From NCBI RefSeq assembly GCF_900105125.1, contig NZ_LT629750.1:5049001-5113000 (forward strand): DNA of 64,000 bases. Reading direction: 5' to 3'. Both the position numbers and the translations under genes were made by a program. Under the pieces are notes generated by a model, which saw only the letters and a list, made by a program, of their open reading frames with translations, had not been told where the DNA came from and searched no databases. Of this stretch, positions 8,942-18,133 are shown in pieces (positions within the stretch are counted from its first letter, which is position 1; every line of letters starts with the position of its first letter). Origin of the DNA: Bradyrhizobium canariense. Its GTDB lineage: Bacteria; Pseudomonadota; Alphaproteobacteria; Rhizobiales; Xanthobacteraceae.

Positions 8942-9835
8942 CTAAGTCGCCCGGTCGAAGATACTGACAAGCCAATTTATAAAGACTCGCACGCGGGGCG
9001 ACAGTTGCCGGCTGTGTGGGTAAAGGACGGATACGGAACTGGGCGTCGGCGGAAAATTCTCCAGCACCTGCACAAGCTCTCCGGTCCTCAGCGCATGGTC
9101 GGCATGGTAGCGCGGAATCTGGATCAGCCCGAGACCCAGCTTGGCCGCTGCGAAATAGCCCTCGGCGGCGTTGACTGACACCGTCGCCGGCAGGACGCGG
9201 TTACAGACCTGTCCGTCGATGGTGAATTCCAGCGGCAACACCGCGCCTGTCGCTGACGAACGGAAACCGACCATGCGATGCCCTTCGGCCAGCATATCCG
9301 GATGCGCCGGCGTGCCGAACCGTTCGAGATAGGCCGGCGAGGCCAGCGTCGCTTCGCCCAGCATGGCGATGCGCCGGACGATCAGGTCGCTGTTCTGGGG
9401 CGTGCCGACGCGCAGCACGCAGTCGATACCTTCGCGGATCAGATCAACCAGCCGGTCGCCCTCGCTTATGTAGAGTTCGATGTCCGGATATGTCTGGAGG
9501 AATTCCGGCAGGCGCGGCAGCACGAAATGCCGCGCCAGCGTGCCATGCATGTCGACGCGCAGCAGACCCTTCGGCTTGGCGCCGGCAAAGGCGCCCTCAG
9601 CGTCCTCGATATCGGCGAGTATACTGACACAACGCCTGTAATAGGCTTCGCCATCGAGAGTGGGACTGACATGGCGGGTCGTGCGCTCTAGCAGACGGAC
9701 GCCCAGGTGGGCTTCGAGCTGTTTCACCGCATCGGTGACGGTCGAGCGGGGCAGGCCCAAATCCTCGGCGGCCAGCGTGAAGCTGCGCCTTTCCACGACG
9801 CGGGAAAAGACCCGCATGGCATCTAGTCTGTCCAT
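8942..9835 (-). CDS. LysR-family transcriptional regulator
   Basis: A 297-residue regulator. The N-terminal winged helix (residues 1-60) reads MDRLDAMRVFSRVVERRSF then LPRSTVTDAVKQLEAHLGVR, and a periplasmic-binding-like effector domain follows (about 90-290). It is divergent from the SDR gene at 9955 with a gap of about 120 bases, the usual arrangement for a LysR protein controlling its neighbour. The MDRLDAMRVF opening is typical of the large LysR group that controls oxidoreductases. Confidence 0.92.
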   Translation of the reverse strand: MDRLDAMRVFSRVVERRSFTLAAEDLGLPRSTVTDAVKQLEAHLGVRLLERTTRHVSPTLDGEAYYRRCVSILADIEDAEGAFAGAKPKGLLRVDMHGTLARHFVLPRLPEFLQTYPDIELYISEGDRLVDLIREGIDCVLRVGTPQNSDLIVRRIAMLGEATLASPAYLERFGTPAHPDMLAEGHRMVGFRSSATGAVLPLEFTIDGQVCNRVLPATVSVNAAEGYFAAAKLGLGLIQIPRYHADHALRTGELVQVLENFPPTPSSVSVLYPHSRQLSPRVRVFINWLVSIFDRAT

Positions 9836-9954
9836 CTTATTTGTTCGTGAATTCCGGATAGTGATGCCGAATATTGGATGATTATCCGCCCAACGGAAAG
9901 GGGCATCTTCTCCTCATCGAAACGCGCTTTGGCGCAAACGGAAGGAGAAAGACG

Positions 9955-10695
9955 ATGTCAGGGAACAGCAGCAAGGTCGCCATCGTCACGGGCGCATCCA
10001 GAGGCATCGGCGCCGCGATCGCGGAGCGCCTCGCCAGGGACGGCTTCACCGTCGTCGTCAACTATTCGGGCAATGCCGCTCCGGCGGAGGAGCTTGCCCG
10101 CAAGATCGAACAGGCCGGCGGCAAGGCCCTGACCGCCAAAGCCGACGTTGCCGACGCGGATGCCGTCCGCCGGATGTTCGATGCCGCGGAAACCGCCTTC
10201 GGCGGTGTCGATATCCTCGTCAACAATGCCGGCATCATGCAGCTCGCCAGGATCGCCGACGCCGATGACGCGAACTTCGATCGCCAGATCGCCGTCAACT
10301 TGAAGGGCACTTTCAACACGCTGCGCGAGGCGGCCAAGCGCCTGCGTGATGGTGGCCGCATCATCAATTTCTCGACCACCGTGGTCGGCCTGAAGCTCGA
10401 AACCTATGGCGTCTATGCCGCCACCAAGGCCGCGGTCGAGACATTGACCGCGATCCTGGCCAAGGAGATGCGCGGCCGCAACATCACCGTGAACGCGGTG
10501 GCGCCCGGCCCGACGGCCACCGACCTGTTCCTCAACGGCAAGAGCCCCGAGCTGATCGAGCGCATGTCGAAGATGAACCCGCTGGAGCGTCTCGGCGCCC
10601 CGGCGGATATCGCCGCGTCCGTCGCTTTCCTTGCCGGTCCGGACGGCGGCTGGATCAACGGCCAGACGCTGCGCGCCAACGGCGGCATGATCTAA
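9955..10695 (+). CDS. SDR-family NAD(P)-dependent oxidoreductase
   Basis: A 246-residue classical short-chain dehydrogenase: cofactor motif TGASRGIG at 12-19, NNAG further on, and catalytic Y-AAT-K. The ATG at 9955 is preceded by GAAGGAG, so I reject the longer frame from 9874. It probably reduces a ketone or oxidises an alcohol with NADP(H), since an Asn-Tyr-Ser segment follows the second strand. Divergent from a LysR gene and followed 88 bases later by a second SDR gene; both are likely regulon members. Confidence 0.88.
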   Translation: MSGNSSKVAIVTGASRGIGAAIAERLARDGFTVVVNYSGNAAPAEELARKIEQAGGKALTAKADVADADAVRRMFDAAETAFGGVDILVNNAGIMQLARIADADDANFDRQIAVNLKGTFNTLREAAKRLRDGGRIINFSTTVVGLKLETYGVYAATKAAVETLTAILAKEMRGRNITVNAVAPGPTATDLFLNGKSPELIERMSKMNPLERLGAPADIAASVAFLAGPDGGWINGQTLRANGGMI

Positions 10696-10783
10696 CGCAA
10701 GGACAGGCGGCGGCCGCCGGCAGCCGCCTCATGAAGCGGCGTTCTCGGCCGATCCATCCCCCAACCATGGAAAGAACACGACC

Positions 10784-11686
10784 ATGAGCAAGCAAGTCAT
10801 CGTCATCACCGGCGCGTCGAGCGGTTTCGGCGCGCTCACCGCCCGCGCCCTCGCCAAGGCCGGTCACACCGTTTATGCTGGCATCCGCGCGACACAGGGC
10901 CGCAATGCCCCGGCGGTCGCCGATGCCTCCACCTTCGGCCAGGAAAACGGCGTCGACCTGCGCACCGTCGAACTCGACGTTGCCAGCGATGCTTCGGTAG
11001 AAGCTGGCATCGCCGGCATCATCGCCGACACGGGACATCTCGACGTCGTCATCCACAACGCCGGGCATATGTCCTTCGGGCCGGCCGAAGCCTTCACGCC
11101 GGAGCAGTTCGCCGAGCTTTACGACATCAACGTACTCTCGACCCAGCGCGTGAATCGCGCCGCGCTGCCCTATATGCGCAAGGCGGGCAAGGGGCTTGTC
11201 GTATGGGTGTCTTCATCGAGCACCCGCGGCGGCACGCCGCCCTATCTGTCGCCCTATTTCGCGGCCAAGGCGGCGATGGATTCGCTCGCCGTCTCCTATG
11301 CAAGCGAACTGACCCGTTGGGGTATCGAGACCGCGATCATCGTGCCCGGCGCCTTCACCAAGGGCACCAATCACTTCGCCCATTCCGGCTCGCCGGCCGA
11401 CACCGCGCGCGCCGCCGAATACAATGAAGGTCCCTACAAGGGCGTGCCCGAGCAGTCATTGAAGGGCCTCGCCGCGCTGGAGCCCGCCGATGCCGATGCA
11501 GGCGAGGTCGCCGTCGCCATCGTCAACGTGGTCGGCATGCCGTTCGGCAAGCGGCCCTTCCGCACCCATGTCGATCCGTCCGAAGACGGAGCGGAAATCG
11601 TCAACGGCGTCGCCGATCGCGTCCGTTCCGAGATGTTCCGCCGCATCGGCCTCGAAGACTTGTTAAGGCCAACGATCAAGGCTTGA
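10784..11686 (+). CDS. SDR-family oxidoreductase
   Basis: A 300-residue short-chain dehydrogenase with TGASSGFG at residues 8-15, a NAGHM segment replacing the NNAG core, Ser in VWVSSSST and a YFAAK active site. The longer C-terminal part after ETAIIVPGAFTKGT resembles enzymes acting on bulkier substrates. A GAAAGAAC tract before the ATG is a weak ribosome site. It probably belongs with the upstream SDR and LysR genes; the substrate is unknown. Confidence 0.86.
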   Translation: MSKQVIVITGASSGFGALTARALAKAGHTVYAGIRATQGRNAPAVADASTFGQENGVDLRTVELDVASDASVEAGIAGIIADTGHLDVVIHNAGHMSFGPAEAFTPEQFAELYDINVLSTQRVNRAALPYMRKAGKGLVVWVSSSSTRGGTPPYLSPYFAAKAAMDSLAVSYASELTRWGIETAIIVPGAFTKGTNHFAHSGSPADTARAAEYNEGPYKGVPEQSLKGLAALEPADADAGEVAVAIVNVVGMPFGKRPFRTHVDPSEDGAEIVNGVADRVRSEMFRRIGLEDLLRPTIKA

Positions 11687-11770
11687 TCCGGCTTCATGCA
11701 CTATGATCTCGGATATTTCGACCTGGAGCAGAAAACCCTGCAGCCCCTCGACAACCCGTTCGGCACGAGG

Positions 11771-11820
11771 CTGTCACCCATGTCTTAGGTACGACCTGTT
11801 ACCTATGTCTCCGGGCTGGA
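11771..11820. mobile_element. possible insertion-sequence end remnant
   Basis: Two imperfect copies (13 of 15 identical) of CTGTYACCYATGTCT occur 25 bases apart, followed by CCGGGCTGGA. From memory, similar paired motifs mark ends of DDE transposons in Bradyrhizobium, but no transposase frame is present. Treat as a weak call. Confidence 0.3.
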
Positions 11821-11831
11821 CAGTCGGGAAG

Positions 11832-11846
11832 CTGGCGGAGAGGGAG
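11832..11846 (+). repeat. partial copy of tRNA-Ser 3' end (att-like)
   Basis: CTGGCGGAGAGGGAG is identical to 48088-48102, the CCA-proximal end of the tRNA-Ser gene, in the same orientation. A 15-base match is not expected by chance in 64 kb. It marks the left side of the 12-19 kb catabolic module. Confidence 0.6.
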
Positions 11847-12096
11847 TCAGTCAATCCCCATTAAAAGATCGAGCATTTTTGACCTTCCTAGACCAAAACC
11901 CACCGTTTGAACCCTCCAGTTTTCTTGCTTTTCCTAGCTCGACCGGTGAATAAATTCGCGGAGCTTTTTTTCGATCTTGCGTTCACCAATCCATATGCCG
12001 AAAACCAGGTTCAAAGAGGCTGTTGTCAAGCGCGCTGTGAGAGGCGGCGATCGAAAAACCACGCTAGCGGACGCGACGGACACCGCGCACGAGCCG

Positions 12097-12831
12097 TTAG
12101 AAGTTTTCCGCATAAGGTCGGAAATCTATTTCTTGCGACCATACTGAGCGAGGCTGCATGTGGAGATACCAGTACCCCTCGGCGATCGCATCTGGTTCAA
12201 GCAGCCCATCCGGTCCCTTTCGTTGTGCAATATCAGGGATCACGCTGAAGATCTTGTCACCTTCAATGGAACCGTCGATGACCGCGTGTGCCACGTGGAT
12301 GCCTTGGGGTCCAAATGCTCGTGCGAAGGATTGGCTCACCATCCGCAGGCCTGCTTTGGCCGCCGAGAAGGCGGTAAAGGTGGCCTTACCACGCAGTGCG
12401 GCCGTCGCACCTGTGAACAGGATCGTTCCCCGGCCGCGCCGGAGCATCCGGCGAGCAACTTCCCGGCCAAACACGAAGCCTCCGAAGCAACCGACGCGCC
12501 AGATTTCCTCGAAATCGGCCGAGGAGGTCTCAAGCGCGGGCCCCCAGATCGCGTTACCCGCGTTGTAGATACCGACTTCGACGGGGCCAATTGATTCTAA
12601 CCGCTCCAGAATTGCAGTCAGTGCCGACTCGTCGCGAGCATCGCCGGGAAGTGCGATCGCTTGGCCCCCGGCGGCGATGATCTCCTCGACTACAATTGCA
12701 AGCGACCGGGGGGAGCGACCCGTAACAGCAACCCTAAATCCTTCACGGGCGAAGCATCTGGCGATGGCGGCGCCTAAGCCTCGGCTGGCACCAACTCCAA
12801 CCACCCAAGCAATCGATTGCTCCATGATCAT
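12097..12831 (-). CDS. SDR-family protein lacking the catalytic tyrosine
   Basis: A 244-residue short-chain dehydrogenase-like protein with GASRGLG near residues 14-20 and NAGNAIWG. The active-site YxxxK is FSAAK, with Phe replacing Tyr. The segment FTGATAALRGK replaces the usual serine strand, and GIHVAHAVIDG follows, features shared with the SDR at 15568-16269. Its ATG overlaps the stop of the class II aldolase gene by 4 bases. It is the last gene of the leftward operon. It may use a different proton relay or be non-catalytic; function unknown. Confidence 0.8.
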   Translation of the reverse strand: MIMEQSIAWVVGVGASRGLGAAIARCFAREGFRVAVTGRSPRSLAIVVEEIIAAGGQAIALPGDARDESALTAILERLESIGPVEVGIYNAGNAIWGPALETSSADFEEIWRVGCFGGFVFGREVARRMLRRGRGTILFTGATAALRGKATFTAFSAAKAGLRMVSQSFARAFGPQGIHVAHAVIDGSIEGDKIFSVIPDIAQRKGPDGLLEPDAIAEGYWYLHMQPRSVWSQEIDFRPYAENF

Positions 12832-13625
12832 TCACCTGCTCCCTCGCTGCTTGCAGTCGCTTTCAGTGCCTTGCGTGAGAGATATTGAAATGTCATCTCG
12901 ACGATCTTCGGCTTCAGCAGAAAGTCGCGGGCCTCTCTCGCCTTGTCGGGATCTACAGGATGAACCGTGCCGGCTGCCGATGCCGCAAGCTGAAGAGCGG
13001 CGGCGCGCTCGAAGAAAAAAGCGAGATATGCCGCCTCTTCGATGGTCTCGCCGGCCGCGATCAGTCCATGGTTGGCGAGCAGAATGGTCTTCTTATCCCC
13101 CAACGCTTCCGAGATAATGATGCCCTCCTCGTCGCCAATGGGTAGCCCCGGCCAATCCGGCAGATAGGCGCACTGGTCCTGAAACATGCACATGTCCATA
13201 TGCGCGACGATGAGCGGCTGTCCGATCATCGACAAGGCCGACGTGGCCGGTGGATGAGTATGCACGATGGAGCGGATTCCCGGCTTGTGCTGATAGATCC
13301 ACAGGTGGAAGCGCGTCGCCGGATTGGGGATCCCCTTGCCGTCAATCACCCTAAGATCGCTATCCACAACGATGAAATCGGACGGCTTGGCCTCGTCGAA
13401 CGCGGTGCCTAGCGCAAGCGTCAGAAACTGGTCCTGGGCGATCCGCGCCGTCAATTGGCCGGCGAGCCCTCCAAAATGACCTTCACTGGCAAGAATGCGT
13501 GCTGCCAGCGCGATCTTCTGGACATCGGTCCATGCGGCCGTCGCGGGCAAACTCGCGAGGTCGGCCTCCGCCTGGATCGCGTGTACATTTTTCTCCTTCG
13601 GAGTCGGCAAGAGCATTTCCGGCAT
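12828..13625 (-). CDS. class II aldolase/adducin-family protein
   Basis: A 265-residue protein of the zinc aldolase fold. Likely metal ligands are H122 and H124 in VHTHPP and H186 in LLANHGLIAAG. The acidic residue usually found before the H-x-x-Y helix is Arg here (NPATRFHLWIYQ), so retro-aldol activity is uncertain and decarboxylase or epimerase roles are possible. It is translationally coupled to the following SDR gene and 30 bases downstream of the MFS gene, within a catabolic operon. Confidence 0.85.
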   Translation of the reverse strand: MPEMLLPTPKEKNVHAIQAEADLASLPATAAWTDVQKIALAARILASEGHFGGLAGQLTARIAQDQFLTLALGTAFDEAKPSDFIVVDSDLRVIDGKGIPNPATRFHLWIYQHKPGIRSIVHTHPPATSALSMIGQPLIVAHMDMCMFQDQCAYLPDWPGLPIGDEEGIIISEALGDKKTILLANHGLIAAGETIEEAAYLAFFFERAAALQLAASAAGTVHPVDPDKAREARDFLLKPKIVEMTFQYLSRKALKATASSEGAGE

Positions 13626-13654
13626 CAGTGGTTCCCTCTTCTTCGAATGAATGA

Positions 13655-14989
13655 TCAGAGCGGCGATGCAGGCGACCGAAAGGCAGATCGCATCAGATAA
13701 GCAGAGAGCGCGGCGAGAAGACCGAGCCCCGCGAGATAGACCCCGACAGCTTGAATGGAGCCGAACCTCGCGATCAGCGACGTTGCGATAATCGGGGCGA
13801 GCCCTCCCCCCAGCGCGCCAGCGATCTGTATCCCGATAGACAGACCCGAATATCGCAATTCGCCGGGAAATTGTTCGCTAAAGAGATGGGACTGCGGACC
13901 GAACATGATCGGATAGTTGACGGACAGGCCCATGATCACGGCGATCTGGAAGGCCAGTAGTGATCCGCTTCCCATTGCCATCAGCAGCGGAATGGCGGAG
14001 AGCGCCAGCAAAAGAGCGCCAAAAATGTAGAGCCTGCGTGCTCCGACCCGGTCGCCGAGCCATCCGAAGAACGGGATTCCCGCAAGCTGGAAGACCGCCG
14101 CAACCGTAATTGCGCGCAAGACGTCGCTGCGCGAAAACCTGAGTGTTGTAATCGCATAGGAGACCGAGAATACGACGAGCGTAAAATACAGCGTTACCTC
14201 TCCGAGCTTGCCGCCGATCAGAAGGAGCAGCGACCGCCAGTGCTTGCTGACGACGTCACGGGATGGAAATGCCGATATTTTACGCGCATTTTGCAGCGAC
14301 GTGAAAATCGGCGATTCCTCGACATCGCGCCGGATATAGACGCCGAGCGCGAACATCACCACGCTCGCGAGGAATGGCAGGCGCCAACCCCAAGACAAAA
14401 ACGCGGATTCCGGGAGCAGGCTGACCAGCGCGAATGCGCCGGTCGCCAACATCAGGCCGATCGGCGCCGCGCACTGCGGAAGACTTCCGAAGAAAGACCT
14501 CCTGGACACCGGCGCATGCTCAACCATCATCAACATGCCGCCCGCATATTCTCCGCCGAATGAAATTCCTTGGGCGATGCGCAGCAGGATCAGCAAGACA
14601 GGCGCAGCGAGGCCAATCGAGGTATAGGTCGGCAATAGCCCGATCGCGACAGTTGCAATACCCATCAAGACCAACCCGATCAGCAACATCTTCTTGCGGC
14701 CGAGACGATCGCCGAAATGGCCGAAGATAAGCCCACCCACAGGCCGCGCAAAGAAACCCGCGGCAAACGCGCCGAAAGCTGCCAGTTGCCCGGCCGTGGC
14801 ATCAAACGTCGGAAAAAACAACTTGTTGAACACGACCGCCGTGGCCGTGCCGTAGGCCAGGAAATCGAATGCTTCGATCGCCCCGCCTATCATGGTCGCC
14901 AGGGTAATCCTCAGCATCGACCGGCCAGAGGTTTCGACTTGGCGGTACGCAAAGGGTTGCGCGGTCCGGCACGTGTTCACGTCGGTCAT
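13655..14989 (-). CDS. MFS transporter, metabolite:H+ symporter (MHS) type
   Basis: About 444 residues with twelve segments. It carries EAFDFLAYGTATAVVFNKLF in helix 1 and HFGDRLGRKKML between helices 2 and 3, as in the KgtP/ProP-like MHS group that imports organic acids, betaines or aromatic acids. The frame opens at 15043, but the ATG at 14989 (MTDVNTCRT) has a GGAT-type site nearby and removes an arginine-rich tail, so I prefer it. It is the likely importer for the surrounding catabolic operon. Confidence 0.85.
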   Translation of the reverse strand: MTDVNTCRTAQPFAYRQVETSGRSMLRITLATMIGGAIEAFDFLAYGTATAVVFNKLFFPTFDATAGQLAAFGAFAAGFFARPVGGLIFGHFGDRLGRKKMLLIGLVLMGIATVAIGLLPTYTSIGLAAPVLLILLRIAQGISFGGEYAGGMLMMVEHAPVSRRSFFGSLPQCAAPIGLMLATGAFALVSLLPESAFLSWGWRLPFLASVVMFALGVYIRRDVEESPIFTSLQNARKISAFPSRDVVSKHWRSLLLLIGGKLGEVTLYFTLVVFSVSYAITTLRFSRSDVLRAITVAAVFQLAGIPFFGWLGDRVGARRLYIFGALLLALSAIPLLMAMGSGSLLAFQIAVIMGLSVNYPIMFGPQSHLFSEQFPGELRYSGLSIGIQIAGALGGGLAPIIATSLIARFGSIQAVGVYLAGLGLLAALSAYLMRSAFRSPASPL

Positions 14990-15054
14990 TTCGATCCTGT
15001 CGCTCTCCCGAGCACAGCGTCGTTCCTGGTAACCAAACACCAAGGGATAATTCC

Positions 15055-15501
15055 CTATTCTTTTTGAGATGGTATCGGAAGAATGCGCGCCGTCGCCGTA
15101 GCGCTAGCAAGCAACCTGTCGCCATCTCCTTTCAGTACTCCCTCAAGAAAAGCAAAATCTCGCCCGCGATGAACGAGTCTTCCCGCGCCGAACAACGGTC
15201 CCACCGGAGCAGGCCGAATAAAAGTCGTTTTGATCTCCAATGTGGGTAACATGTGGGTCCCATTGAGGAAGGCCGTTCCTGCATAGGACATGACGTCATC
15301 AAGCATCGCGGTAATAATGCCGCCCTGAATCGTGCCTCCCGCATTCATAAACTGCGGTGCGCCTTGAAACTCTGCATTCAATGTTCCTGCTGTTGGATCC
15401 ACTGCAATAAGTTTGAATCCTAGCAGCTCCGTAATACGCGGAAGAGCGACGCGGCCTTCCATCATATCCCAGAACGGGCCGTCACGGCCTGTAATTGACA
15501 T
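15055..15501 (-). CDS. PaaI-family (hotdog) acyl-CoA thioesterase
   Basis: A 148-residue hotdog protein with the active-site helix NAGGTIQGGIITAMLDDVMS, preceded by FQGAPQFM and followed by TLEIKTTFIRPAPVG, as in PaaI thioesterases that hydrolyse phenylacetyl- or other aryl-CoA. The ATG at 15501 has an excellent GGAGG site. It is in the middle of the leftward catabolic operon, which suggests that part of the pathway runs on CoA thioesters. Confidence 0.88.
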   Translation of the reverse strand: MSITGRDGPFWDMMEGRVALPRITELLGFKLIAVDPTAGTLNAEFQGAPQFMNAGGTIQGGIITAMLDDVMSYAGTAFLNGTHMLPTLEIKTTFIRPAPVGPLFGAGRLVHRGRDFAFLEGVLKGDGDRLLASATATARILPIPSQKE

Positions 15502-15567
15502 AAGTACACCTCCATATTCGTGAGTTCGTTGTGCTCCCGCTCACGCCTGTCTGAATTTTGCGTTTGC

Positions 15568-16269
15568 TCACCAGTTCTCCTTGAAGGGGCGGACTTCTAC
15601 ATTGAAGGACCAGGCGCCCTTTGGCTGATGCACCACGTGCCAGATCTCTTCGGCAATGTCGGATGGCTGGATGAAGACGTCGTCCGGCGCATCCGGGCGC
15701 AAGGCTCGTGTCCATTCGAGGTCGATCACTGCATCGATGACGATATAGGCGACGTGGATGCCCTTCGGACCAAGCTCCCGGGCAATCGACTCCGCAAGGA
15801 TCCGTTGCGCCGCTTTGGTCGGAGCGAAGCCGGAAAAATTACTTTTTCCTCTCAGCGCCGACGTAGTGCCCGACGCGACGATCGCGCCCGAACCGGCCTC
15901 GATCATCGCAGGGGCGGTACGTCGGGCCAGATGCAGCATGGACATCACATTGACTTGGAAGTTGTGCAGCAGCGCGGCTGGATCGATCTGCATGAAATTG
16001 CCGAACACGCCGCCGACGGCATTGTGGACCACGACCTCCGGCGGCCCGAAGTCGGCAAGAATACGATCGAGCGTTTGGTCAAAGCGGGCGGTATCCGCCA
16101 CATCGACGGGGAAAGCCTGGGTGTGGCCGATTTTCGCCTCAAGCTGGCGCAGCCGCTCCTCGTTCCTCGCGATCATGGCGACATCGTAGCCGCCTTCGAC
16201 GAACCGCCGTACGATCGACGTCCCGGTCCCGGGTCCCACGCCCGTGACAAGCGCGCGCTTCCCGGTCAT
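15568..16269 (-). CDS. SDR-family protein lacking the catalytic tyrosine
   Basis: A 233-residue short-chain dehydrogenase-like protein opening MTGKRALVTGVGPGTGTSIV. The dinucleotide motif is GVGPGTG and the core is HNAVGG instead of NNAG. The active-site tyrosine is replaced by phenylalanine (FAPTK), as in the SDR at 12097-12831. The shared SALRGKS and KGIHVAYIVID segments suggest that the two belong to one subfamily and may be paralogues. Its start overlaps the stop of the upstream HCCA-isomerase-like gene by 4 bases. Confidence 0.8.
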   Translation of the reverse strand: MTGKRALVTGVGPGTGTSIVRRFVEGGYDVAMIARNEERLRQLEAKIGHTQAFPVDVADTARFDQTLDRILADFGPPEVVVHNAVGGVFGNFMQIDPAALLHNFQVNVMSMLHLARRTAPAMIEAGSGAIVASGTTSALRGKSNFSGFAPTKAAQRILAESIARELGPKGIHVAYIVIDAVIDLEWTRALRPDAPDDVFIQPSDIAEEIWHVVHQPKGAWSFNVEVRPFKENW

Positions 16270-16874
16270 TGGTTGATGTTCGCCCTTGCGCCATCCAGCT
16301 TGGCCTTGACGAAACTCAGTCGATCATTGCCGAAGAACATTTCACCATCGACGAAGAAGGTTGGCACGCCAAATACACCCTGCGCGACGGCCCGCTCGCC
16401 ATTGGCGGCAAGCAGCTCTTGTACCTCGGCGGATTCTGCGACGTCCCACAATTCCTGTGGAAGAGCGCGGCTCGTGAGAAAGTTTAGTCGATCATCTGCG
16501 CTCGTCAATTCGGCGGAACTGGCCCAAACCGCGCCGAACAGCGCATCGTTAACTTGCTGGAAGGCGCCTAACTTCTGGGCCGCAATTGCTGCTCGCGAAA
16601 GCAGGTCACTCTTGAGTTGTCCTGTTCGTAAGGCCTCAAGCAGCGGTCTGTTGGGTGAATAGGGCGCGCCGTAATGCTTCGCCCACCGTGCCGCGTCGAG
16701 ACCGGCGTATTTCGCTTTCGGCGGACACATCGGTGAAGGCTGATTGTTCACCCTCTTCATGACGGAAACAATCTCGACTGGTTCATACTTGATCTGCACG
16801 CCCATCGACATTATTTGCGTATTCGCCAGATACGCATATGGGCTTCGATAGTCGAGAATGAACTGAATTTGCAT
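16266..16874 (-). CDS. DsbA-fold 2-hydroxychromene-2-carboxylate isomerase-like protein
   Basis: A 202-residue kappa-class GST/DsbA-fold protein. It opens MQIQFILDYRSPYAYLAN, where the usual CxxC is replaced by S-P-Y as in NahD-type isomerases of naphthalene degradation. C-terminal GVFGVPTFFVDGEMFFGNDR is the conserved cis-proline segment of this group. These glutathione-dependent isomerases act in aromatic ring catabolism, supporting an aromatic substrate for the operon. Confidence 0.85.
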   Translation of the reverse strand: MQIQFILDYRSPYAYLANTQIMSMGVQIKYEPVEIVSVMKRVNNQPSPMCPPKAKYAGLDAARWAKHYGAPYSPNRPLLEALRTGQLKSDLLSRAAIAAQKLGAFQQVNDALFGAVWASSAELTSADDRLNFLTSRALPQELWDVAESAEVQELLAANGERAVAQGVFGVPTFFVDGEMFFGNDRLSFVKAKLDGARANINQ

Positions 16875-17073
16875 CTTCTCTCCAAGAGCTACTTCAGGTT
16901 GAATAGGATCGCTTGTTCTGTTTACGGAAACATTTCGGGATTGAACGTTTAGGTTACGGCTGTAGCATCCCAGAATCGCCAGAGTGGGTTTCGCCAGCGC
17001 ATTGCTTCGCCTGGGCGACTGTCAGAGAAGCGGCATGGATCGCCGCAGCCAGGTAGCGGGCGGTCGTTCCGCT

Positions 17074-17889
17074 TCAGGCGAGAGCCACGGACGCGTTTAC
17101 ACGGCCAACAAAGCATTCCAACATCGCGTTGATCTGGTCCGGGGCAAGCAGTGGGGAGAAATGACCGACGCCAAGGGTCTTTCCGGTGCTGACGCCAGCG
17201 TTGATACCCTCGACCCGCCAAATTTCTGTCGGTAATCCGTCGGCGCCGATATAGGCGGCCGGAACGGCAAGCTGTTGGAGATCGGTCACGCTCGAGCCAT
17301 GTAGGAGATGCGCCGCGAAAGCCGACGTCAGCACATGCCAAGGCGTGCGCGCGCACTGCTCCAGAACGTCCTTCTTCAACTCCGGATCGTCGGACGGCAA
17401 GAACAACATGGCCGACAGCGTTTCGAAGAGCTGGCGTGATCCGCCAATGGCCTGCATATTGTCTGACAGCTCGCGCAGCCCCTGCAAGAAGGATGCATCG
17501 CCGTCGACGAAGGTGTCGAGCATGACGATGGCCTTGACGAAGTCCGGCGCGCGCGCCGCAAGCTTCAACGCGATATTGCCGCCCATGCTGTGCCCGACCA
17601 CAATCGGACGCTTCAGACCCAAATGGTCACACAGCCACCGCAGATCGTCCGCAAAGCCGATCGGGCCATAGTCCTGCAGCGGCGCATCGCTTGCACCATG
17701 TCCCCTGAGATCAACAGCTACCGTGCGCGTGAACGCGGCGAAGTGCTGCTGCTGAAGCCGGAAGTGGCCGCCGTTGCACCCGAACCCATGTACGAAAAGG
17801 ATCGGAGATCCGTCTCCGCCTCCCGCCTCATGATAGGCAAGAGAGACCCCGTCTCGAACGACTTTCATCGTGTTTATCTTTGCGTTCAT
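17074..17889 (-). CDS. alpha/beta hydrolase
   Basis: A 271-residue serine hydrolase starting MNAKINTMKVVRDGVSLAYH. The oxyanion loop is FVHGFGCNGGH (32-42), the nucleophile S101 sits in VVGHSMGGN, and the C-terminal GVGHFSPL supplies the histidine. I choose ATG 17889 because a CAGGAG site lies just before it; the frame extends to 17958 without one. First gene of the leftward operon, divergent from the AraC gene. It may cleave a ring-fission product, lactone or ester; the substrate is not evident. Confidence 0.87.
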   Translation of the reverse strand: MNAKINTMKVVRDGVSLAYHEAGGGDGSPILFVHGFGCNGGHFRLQQQHFAAFTRTVAVDLRGHGASDAPLQDYGPIGFADDLRWLCDHLGLKRPIVVGHSMGGNIALKLAARAPDFVKAIVMLDTFVDGDASFLQGLRELSDNMQAIGGSRQLFETLSAMLFLPSDDPELKKDVLEQCARTPWHVLTSAFAAHLLHGSSVTDLQQLAVPAAYIGADGLPTEIWRVEGINAGVSTGKTLGVGHFSPLLAPDQINAMLECFVGRVNASVALA

Positions 17890-18133
17890 TCGCTGCTCCT
17901 GTTCTCTGCGGTGGTCGCATCGTTTCATCACAGCGACGCAGACAGTTCTTGCTGTCACGTGCAGCTGATTGTCGTACGGTGCATTTTTTGGTCAGCCTGC
18001 CTGGAGCGGCATGGCGACGGCCAGAAAGTCGCGCAATGAGGGCCCAACGGCATGACGCGCGACCCGTGCGCTCCCGAAATCGTGTGGTGCGCGTAGCCGA
18101 AAGGGTCCTATGATTCGCCGTAGTTAGCTGTGA

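Larger units (their letters stand above)
11687..12096. other. 410-base junction region with repeat fragments, no gene
   Basis: No convincing coding frame. It holds two related 15-mers, CTGTCACCCATGTCT (11771-11785) and CTGTTACCTATGTCT (11796-11810), 25 bases apart, of a kind I associate with remnants of insertion-sequence ends in this genus. It also holds a 15-base match to the 3' end of tRNA-Ser (11832-11846), and AGCTC...GAGCT followed by seven T near 11936-11972, a weak terminator-like hairpin. The region looks like a recombination junction. Confidence 0.5.
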
